Assembly: GCA_046261875.1 (NCBI GenBank) | Contig: JBHENW010000011.1 | Coordinates: forward strand, 1-26,047 | Length of the DNA: 26,047 bases | Direction: 5' to 3' | Origin: JBHENW01 sp046261875 | Lineage (GTDB): Bacteria > Acidobacteriota > Thermoanaerobaculia > UBA5066 > Gp7-AA6 | In this document: positions 19,001 through 22,850 of the stretch, one piece after another | Position numbering within the stretch: position 1 is the stretch's first letter | Layout: the number at the start of each line of letters is the position of its first letter | Translations under genes and position numbers: made by a program | The notes under the pieces: model-generated | Databases searched by the model: none | Told to the model about the DNA's origin: nothing | What the model saw: the letters and a program-made list of their open reading frames with translations, nothing else

Positions 19001-20103
19001 GGTCTCTACCCGAACCCGACCTGTCGGTCGAGGAGGGCAGTTATTCGGCGCCTCGCGACTCCCTCGAGCTTCAGATCGTCCAAGCCTGGGAAGATCTGCT
19101 GCAGCGCCACCCCGTGGGGCTGTCGGACAACTTCTTCGATCTGGGCGGGCATTCTCTGCTCGCCGTCCGGCTCTTTGTCCGCATCGAGAAACTGACCGGC
19201 AGGAAACTGCCGTTGGCGACTCTCTTCCAGGCGCCGACCGTGGGCCAGCTCGCCTCTATCCTGCGCGAGGAAGGCTGGACCCCGCCTTGGTCGGCCCTCG
19301 TCGCGATCCAGCCGGGGGGATCCAAGCCGCCGCTCTTCTGCGTGCACGCCGTCGGCGGAAACGTGCTCACCTATCGGGACCTCTCGCGCCGGCTCGGGCC
19401 GGACCAGCCGGTCTATGGTCTCCAGGCAGTCGGTCTGGACGGCCGGCAGCCCCCTTACACGACCGTCGAGGATATGGCGGCCCACTACGTCCGCGAAGTG
19501 CGGACCCTCCAGCCGCGGGGTCCCTACCATCTGGCGGGCGCCTCTTCGGGCGGCACGCTGGCGTACGAGATGGCGCGGCAGCTCGTCGCCGACGGCGAAG
19601 AGGCGGGGCTCCTGGGCCTCTTCGACACGTTCGGTCCGGGCCACTCGCGCACGACGGACGCGGAGCCCGAATGGCTCCTCAAGCTGAGCGCCTGGCGCGC
19701 CCGAATCGACCTGCACGTGGGCAACTTCTTCGCCGCTCCGGCACCCGAGAAGTACCGGTACGTCAAAGAGAAGTCCCGCCGTCTGAAAAGGCGCATACGC
19801 GCCCGGCTACGGAAAGGGCGACTTCCGACGACATTCCAGAAAGTCGAGCTGTCCACGCGCCGCGCGCTGGGGACCTACGTTCCGCAGCCGTACCCGGGCA
19901 AGATCACGATGTTCCGGGCCAGCAAGCAGCCGATCTTCTTTCCCGCCGATCCAACCCTCGGCTGGCAGCGGGTCGCTCTGGGCGGAGTCGAGGTCCACGA
20001 GGTCCCGGGCCACCACGGAGCGATCGTTTACGAGCCCCGGGTGCGGTTTCTCGCGGAAAAGGTGCGTTACTGTCTGGATCTCGCGGCCTCCGCGTCGCAG
20101 TAG
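10033..20103 (+). CDS. Hybrid PKS-NRPS megasynthase: KS-AT-ACP-aminotransferase-C-C-A-T-TE
   Basis: A 3356-residue protein; ATG at 10033 overlaps the preceding stop by 8 nt and follows GGGGAG at 10020-10025. Ketosynthase (8-430): Cys180 in TACSTS, His316 in HGTGT, His356. Acyltransferase (533-830): Ser627 in GHSVGEY and SHAFH at 722-726, which points to malonyl-CoA. ACP (930-1005): Ser965 in GFDSL. A Pro/Ala linker holds the helical piece LQKLMAQQLQVMAGLLEMM. PLP aminotransferase of the GSA/McyE type (1125-1575): Asp1382 and Lys1410 in YGKVIGGGMP. Two condensation domains follow directly: C1 (1590-2015) with HHTACDA (1721-1727, Gly replaced by Ala) and C2 (2040-2475) with canonical HHLICDG (2174-2180). 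Adenylation (2500-3000): TSGSTG; code DAFWLGGTFK, valine-like. Carrier: GGHS, Ser3041. Type I thioesterase (3090-3350): Ser3171 in GASSG, Asp3198, His3328. No KR, DH or ER, so the beta-ketone is free for transamination to a beta-amine. It should extend the serine unit with malonate, aminate it, add valine and release the product. Confidence 0.95.
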   Translation: MPESVRREEIAIVGMAGHFPGARDVEAFWKNLRDGVESVSFFTAEDLAGCGVDPAVLKNPSYVPAGAVLEEADSFDAAFFGYTPREAELMDPQHRRFLEGAWEAIESAGYDPATFAGPIGVFCGVARNTYLLHNLAPRRDLVEAVGVYPLIIGNDKDFPATRVSFKLDLRGPSLNVQTACSTSGVAVHLACQSLLAGECDMALAGGARIQVPLRAGYLHQEGGILSPDGRCRAFDARARGTVLGSGVALIVLRRLSDALRAGDHIHAVLKATAINNDGSAKVGFTAPSVEGQAAVIAEAHAMAEITADSIGYVEAHGTGTAIGDPIEIAALTKAFRRTTAAKGFCAIGSVKTNIGHLDAGAGVTGIIKTALSLTHGQIPPSLHFKTPNPEIDFANSPFFVNASLRKWPAGSTPRRAGVSSFGLGGTNFHAVLEEAPPSGASPSARPWGLLVLSARTDSALEMATGNLAAHLGAHPELPLGNVAYTLQTGRRAFDHRRIVACRDTADAAAALSARDPKRVFTEAFDRRERPVVFLFPGQGSQHVGMGKELYRTELLFRNEIDRSAEILRPLLGFDLLEALYPGQADAEAEKRLTETSVTQPALFAFEHALARLWMSWGIRPEAMLGHSVGEYVAACLAGVFTVEDGLHLIARRASLMQELPAGAMLAVRMPEEEIGRILPGGLSIAAVNAPSLTVVSGPLDAVAAFEERLAGDGVASRRLHTSHAFHSEMVEPVLDPIRKLFEGVQLSEPRIPYISNLTGTWIAASEAVSPNYWARHLRHTVRFSAGVGELLRGPERILLEAGPGQALSALSRQSSGKSSKPRVVSSLPSAAGEGSDAASMLTALGRLWMAGASPDWRALTPGEQPRRVPLPTYPFERKKFWIEPRPAETRRPADAAASPFRDEVVVPQYEPDVVRSAMPRVIRETAPNRRERVLDQLKSVLHELSGIPPDELDPAATFLECGFDSLFLTQAAAAFQNKCGLPITFRQLFEATPSLETLAAYVDENLPAEAAAQTPPPPTESLSAAPAFGGPPEVPPRAASSPAGDLSGAAGLQKLMAQQLQVMAGLLEMMSGGVAGGQAIPAVAAVGPPSPSPAPPAAPAPEARPGPSKPAGSFGPWRPIQKEAASAFTPRQQKHLDSLVARFNARTPESKRLAQANRAGLADPRTVSGFRLSMKEMVYPIVVDRAAGSKLWDVDGNEWIDITMGFGVYLFGHSPEFITAALARQLGKSIAIGPQTALAGRVAEMIREFTGLERVAFCNTGSEAVLAALRVCRTVTGRSRIALFAGDYHGIFDEVLVKGIIVNGVRRSVPVAPGIPSRMVEDVMVLDYGDPESLSAVQAHAKQLAAVLVEPVQGRRPDFLPGDFLRALRDVTKKAGIPMIMDEMITGFRSHPRGAQGYFGVEADLATYGKVIGGGMPIGVVAGKAAYMDALDGGAWRYGDASVPEAGVTWFAGTFVRHPLTLAAAEAALTHLKEKGPRLQEELNEKTTRMAGELNAFFAREGAPFRISHFSSLFVVVVEGDPELASLLWHHLRMKGIHTHEGRPNFLTTAHSEEDIAAIVRAFQESVAAMRGGGFLPEGPQSVASDESRVPPTPSQEELLRASRSGDEASCALNLSYSFDLKGPLDVDALRGAVRALVSRHDALRMTFGPKRDSLTFAPALEIELPVTDFSGADAAARERSVAKVLNEEVTTPFDLARGPLMRARLLRLEGARYLLLLTVHHTACDAFSGGTIVRDLSCLYNLARRGSGDGLPAAMQFSDYARSKKEGEKDSKFAAAHAYWLRQCAGPLPVLELPLDRPRPARRTYSSARIITRLPRPLVAELKASSARQHCSLFSILLSGFSLLLHRLSGQDDVIVGIPASGQSIVGRQDLVGHCVNFHPFRSRLKGIETVAAYLKSAQATVLDAYEHRDFTYGSLAKDLDLTWDGERPPLFSVQFHMDPGPLRSEFDGLETVVSFNARRFYLYELGLNVVEADGELILRCEFNTDLFDPKSVDRFLDELRGIYQSLAAGDSGALPSLLPRAESGESARTEAAPAKPGASRFPLTEGQKEIWVGTQIHEKASRAYNDCQALHLRGPLRVSDLEQAVQAVVDRHDALRTTFSADGEFQQVAPRLPAALAFSDLSGLGDAERETRKKSLLTELAETPFDLVGGPLTRFHLIRLGEEHHALAVAVHHLICDGYSLGVLFGELGEIYSRSSRGESEKLPDAMQYREYAEWFIRQEKGPEGARAEQYWREEFATLPPILELPVDRPRPAAKTYAGTDFEISVDETLLKALQRAGAKQGCTLFMTLAAGLSLLLHRLSGEEEVVVGIPAAGQNLVGGKNLVGHCVNFLPLRSGASLGMTVSEFLKVTRQTLLDAYDHQNYTLGSLIQKLSLPRDSSRLSLVNVSFNLDKDAAGPLFQGLEVSIERNPPRFVKFDLAVNFIEAKGSLRLQCQYNTDLLEDSTVRRWMGHLLEILRGFAANSACALWDLPLLTETERRQILIEWNETSAPYPREKGVHELFEEHARRAPEAVALLSEGEALTYSELDRRSNRLARYLVKRGVRSGSLVGICLERSPQMVVALLGVLKAGGAYVPLDPAYPKERLRFMLEDTGLAILLTEERLREYLPDGAAEMISLESDGAAIGRESEEKLERRAAGEDLAYVMYTSGSTGVPKGVEVPHRAIVRLLHGINYVRLDASETLLHLSPISFDASTFEIWGALTHGARCVLFTERIPTPQALRSVIEKQNVSTLWLTASLFNTVIDADAEALSGVRQLLIGGEALSAAHVRRALERLPSTQIINGYGPTESTTFTCCYPIPKNLDSVLLSIPIGRPISNTRVYLLDSNFHPVPIGVAGELFIGGDGLARGYCNRAEATAEKFLANPLSESLDSRLYRTGDLARWKTDGTIEFHGRTDDQVKIRGFRIEPAEIEAALRRHPAVEECAVVPREDAPGGKRLVAYVVGAHGEAPAADTLRVFLKEKLPEYMVPSRFVALEAFPRTPSGKLDRRSLPEPDLSVEEGSYSAPRDSLELQIVQAWEDLLQRHPVGLSDNFFDLGGHSLLAVRLFVRIEKLTGRKLPLATLFQAPTVGQLASILREEGWTPPWSALVAIQPGGSKPPLFCVHAVGGNVLTYRDLSRRLGPDQPVYGLQAVGLDGRQPPYTTVEDMAAHYVREVRTLQPRGPYHLAGASSGGTLAYEMARQLVADGEEAGLLGLFDTFGPGHSRTTDAEPEWLLKLSAWRARIDLHVGNFFAAPAPEKYRYVKEKSRRLKRRIRARLRKGRLPTTFQKVELSTRRALGTYVPQPYPGKITMFRASKQPIFFPADPTLGWQRVALGGVEVHEVPGHHGAIVYEPRVRFLAEKVRYCLDLAASASQ

Positions 20104-20239
20104 CGCCCACGGCCCCCGCTGTCCGGGCGGCGGCGGGAGGAAGAAGGACCGCCGAAGCGTGAGTTCAGCGCTGCGCTGATCCCTCGTGGAAAGAGCGTGA
20201 GCGACCGGATCCTCCGCGGGTGGGCGACCGCCGCCGACT

Positions 20240-20262
20240 ATCCCGGGCGGCCCGGCCGGGAT
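20240..20262. terminator. Possible bidirectional terminator hairpin between convergent genes
   Basis: ATCCCGG (20240-20246) pairs with CCGGGAT (20256-20262) around a 9-nt loop, giving a 7-bp GC-rich stem in the 212-nt gap (20104-20315) between the convergent megasynthase and GT39-like genes. There is no T-run on either side, so an intrinsic terminator is only a possibility. Nothing else was recognised in this gap. Confidence 0.3.
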
Positions 20263-20315
20263 CGACCGGAGAGCGAATCCGTTGCCGGGGGCGGTGACCG
20301 GAACGGTTCGAAGCG

Positions 20316-21980
20316 TCACTCCCCGTAGATGACGCCGTCCGGAAGAACTCTCGGGCGGCCCAGACCGCACCGGACGGCGAGCTCTGCATGGGTGGGGAGA
20401 TACCATCGCCAGCGTATCTTCTCCAGATAGACCAGGACGGCGCCGCTTCCGACCTCCGTGCAAAGCGGGGCGACTTCCTTTTCGAAGCGTGCATTCCGCT
20501 TCTTCGTGTTCGGGTGAATCTTTCGGGGAACGGGATTCACCGCCCGGCCCGTCAGGAAACGCAGTGCATCCGGCCCGTTCGAATACACGACCGTGCTCGG
20601 AGACAACGACTTGACGTGAGCGACGGTCTCCGATGACTTCCAGACCGGCGCCGTATACCCATACCCTTCGGACCGCACGCGCTCCGAGAGTGTCATGAAG
20701 CGTCCGGCGCGAAGAGAAACGACGAAAAGCAGCATTCCGGCGAGCGCCCACTTCAGGCTTCGCCAGCGGGCGAACCGGATCACCGTCCCGCCCAGCGCCG
20801 CAACGAGAATCAGAACGGCGGTGTTGAAGGGAGCGAGTATCCGGCGATCCACGGGCGTGTGGGCGTCGAGGAAAGTCACGGTCGCGATGACGAACGCCAG
20901 ATAAAGGCCGGCGAAGAGGCCCCACATGGTCAGCAGCGCTCTCGGCTCTCGCGTCTCCTCGCCGCCGCGCGGCCAGGCCCGCCGCGCGAGCACGGGACCG
21001 GCGGCCAGCGCGGCGGCGAGAAGGAGCAAAAGGACGAGCTTGAACCGGCCGCCGATGGCGAGGGGCAGCCAGAAGTCGTGAATCGCTCGGACCGTGCGCG
21101 GAACCAGAGAAATCGGTGAGCCGCGAAATCCGATCTCGCGCTCCGCGGCGGTTCCTGCGGTCAGCAGGTTGCGCACAACCCACAGCGCGAACGGTGTCCC
21201 CCCGATCACGCCGAGAACGAAGAGGTCCCGTACCCGCCGGGAAACGCGATCGGGGCCGAAGGTCCAGATCGCGAGCAACATGGGAAACACCAGTGGGATC
21301 GCGGCGTATCGGGTCGTGAGAGCGAGCGCGAGAAAAACGCCCGAAGCGATCAGGAGCGCGGACCGGCCCTGCGACAGGTAGCGGGCCAGAAAGAGGACCG
21401 CGAGAAGAGAACAGCACAGGAAGAGCGGCTCGGAGAGGGCCGCGACGTGAAGCTCCAGAAGGTCTGGCGAGCTGGCGAAGAGGAGGGCTCCGGCGAAGGC
21501 GGCGGCGGGAAGCCTTCCGCCGCCCCGGTATGCCGTCAGGGACACGAGGAAGAGATTGGCCCCGAACAGAAGAGCGAGCAAGACGCGCGCGCCGACCAAC
21601 GTGTCACCAAAGATCGCTCCGCCGGCGGCCAGCAGAATCGGGAAGGCCGGAGGATATCGGGTCATGGCTTCCCCCCGTGCGGAGAAACCGGAACCGGAGG
21701 CCAGGCTTTGCGCCGATTCGAGGTAGATCGTCGAGTCCGGGGTGACACCGGGCCCATGGGGGGTCGTTCCGACGATGATGAGGGCCGCCGACAGGGCGGC
21801 CGCAACCAGGACGAACGTCAGCCAGCTCTGCTTCAACCCCGCCCCATCCGTTCTTTCGCGGCGACGATGGCCGATTAACGGATCGCGGTCCTCTCGTGTC
21901 CGCAGCTGCGTCTCAAGTCTTCGTGCGAATCCTCGTGGGTGACACGCGCGAGCGGCCCGGGAAAAGAATCTCCGGGGCAT
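20316..21980 (-). CDS. GT39-like polytopic membrane protein (second)
   Basis: A membrane protein of about 554 residues with roughly ten hydrophobic helices. After the first helix comes TPDSTIYLESAQSLASGSGF (Asp82) and then TRYPPAFPILLA, the pattern of GT-C (GT39/mannosyltransferase-like) proteins, where the acidic residue in the first outer loop is catalytic or metal-binding. The C-terminal 110 residues are soluble and face outside, with VVYSNGPDALRFLTGR and LVYLEKIRWRWYLP. The substrate is unknown. The start is uncertain. ATG at 21980 gives a long Arg-rich N-terminus before the first helix and has no clear ribosome site. TTG at 21836 (506 residues) begins just before the first helix. It lies 42 nt downstream of the LuxR-type regulator on the same strand, so the two are probably co-transcribed. 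It differs from the GT39-like protein at 536-2278 and is not a recent copy. Confidence 0.75.
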   Translation of the reverse strand: MPRRFFSRAARACHPRGFARRLETQLRTREDRDPLIGHRRRERTDGAGLKQSWLTFVLVAAALSAALIIVGTTPHGPGVTPDSTIYLESAQSLASGSGFSARGEAMTRYPPAFPILLAAGGAIFGDTLVGARVLLALLFGANLFLVSLTAYRGGGRLPAAAFAGALLFASSPDLLELHVAALSEPLFLCCSLLAVLFLARYLSQGRSALLIASGVFLALALTTRYAAIPLVFPMLLAIWTFGPDRVSRRVRDLFVLGVIGGTPFALWVVRNLLTAGTAAEREIGFRGSPISLVPRTVRAIHDFWLPLAIGGRFKLVLLLLLAAALAAGPVLARRAWPRGGEETREPRALLTMWGLFAGLYLAFVIATVTFLDAHTPVDRRILAPFNTAVLILVAALGGTVIRFARWRSLKWALAGMLLFVVSLRAGRFMTLSERVRSEGYGYTAPVWKSSETVAHVKSLSPSTVVYSNGPDALRFLTGRAVNPVPRKIHPNTKKRNARFEKEVAPLCTEVGSGAVLVYLEKIRWRWYLPTHAELAVRCGLGRPRVLPDGVIYGE

Positions 21981-22022
21981 GCGACCCGCGGCTTTCGTAC
22001 TCCACGATCAGGTGCGAATCGC

Positions 22023-22778
22023 TCATCCGGTGGGGCGACTGAAGTTGAGGAGAATGAGGTCGGCGCGCCGTTTGACTCCGAATTTCGCCAGCAGGTTGGA
22101 GACGTGGAACTTCGCGGTGCGCTCGGACATCTTCAGATCGCGCGCGATCTCCTTGTTCGAAAGGTTGTCGAGCAGTCGCTCGAGGACTTCGCGCTCGCGG
22201 CGGGTCAGCTCCGGTGCGCTGTCGAGCAGACGAGCCGGAGGTGAGGCGGAGAGCACCGTCTTGACGAAGCTCGACAACAGGGACCGCGGAACCCAGTAAC
22301 CTCCCGACGCGACTTCCCGCACCGCCCGGGCGAGCTGGGTCGAAACGTCGTCATAGGTGAGCAACCCTTTTGCGCCGATTCGGAGCAGAGGGAAGGTCGT
22401 GCTCTCCTCGAGGCTTTCGGCCATGACGAGCAGACGGGCCCGGGGGTGCCGCGCGAGGAGATCGCGGGCCAGAGCTTCCGTCACGGAGCGCCGCGGGTGC
22501 GCATCGATGAGGAAGATGGCGGAAGCCGTCTCGGCGCCCCGGCGGGCCTCTCCCTGGTCCGCGGCGTCGATTGTGAGGAACTTCACCCGCATCCCGCTTT
22601 CCTCGAGCTGGCGTTGCACCTCCATGCGCACGAGCGGGTGGAAGGAGTAGAAACAGACCTCGGTGCGCCGGGAGGGAGAAGGCCTTTGCACCGCGTCGAG
22701 GGTATTCGATCCCCGGCGAGTCGGCAAGCGTCCTGTACTCGCGGACAGGTCCGCGGTCAGGCCATGCCGCTGGTCCAT
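22023..22778 (-). CDS. LuxR/NarL-type transcriptional regulator with degenerate receiver domain
   Basis: A 251-residue DNA-binding regulator. The C-terminal helix-turn-helix (about 188-245) is typical of the family: ELTRREREVLERLLDNLSNK, then EIARDLKMSERTAKFHVSNL, then LAKFGVKRRADL. The N-terminal receiver-like domain (about 40-162) keeps the fold pattern (FHPLVRMEVQRQL, FLIDAHPRRSV, IGAKGLL) and a possible phospho-acceptor Asp92. The usual acidic pair is replaced by Ser45-Phe46, the Thr/Ser by Ala120 and the Lys by Tyr142. Phosphorylation by a partner kinase is therefore doubtful and no kinase gene is nearby. ATG at 22778 has GGGAGG 5 nt upstream (CCTCCC at 22784-22789 on the plus strand). 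It is divergent from the beta-helix gene and lies 42 nt before the second GT39-like gene. It is a candidate local regulator, but nothing in the sequence shows that it controls the NRPS operon. Confidence 0.88.
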   Translation of the reverse strand: MDQRHGLTADLSASTGRLPTRRGSNTLDAVQRPSPSRRTEVCFYSFHPLVRMEVQRQLEESGMRVKFLTIDAADQGEARRGAETASAIFLIDAHPRRSVTEALARDLLARHPRARLLVMAESLEESTTFPLLRIGAKGLLTYDDVSTQLARAVREVASGGYWVPRSLLSSFVKTVLSASPPARLLDSAPELTRREREVLERLLDNLSNKEIARDLKMSERTAKFHVSNLLAKFGVKRRADLILLNFSRPTG

Positions 22779-22850
22779 TTCGGCCTCCCCGGCCAGTGTC
22801 TTTGCCGGCCCCGACCTCCTAGAATGAGCTCCACTTCTAAAAAGGAATAC
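22779..22850. promoter_or_regulatory. Divergent promoter region of the LuxR-type and beta-helix genes
   Basis: A 72-nt gap between divergent start codons. TAGAAT at 22820-22825 is a -10-like hexamer pointing to the beta-helix gene, and the surrounding CTAGAATG also occurs at 4277-4284 before the PAPS synthase gene. No good -35 match is seen at normal spacing. AAAGGA at 22841-22846 is the ribosome site of the beta-helix gene. Confidence 0.3.
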
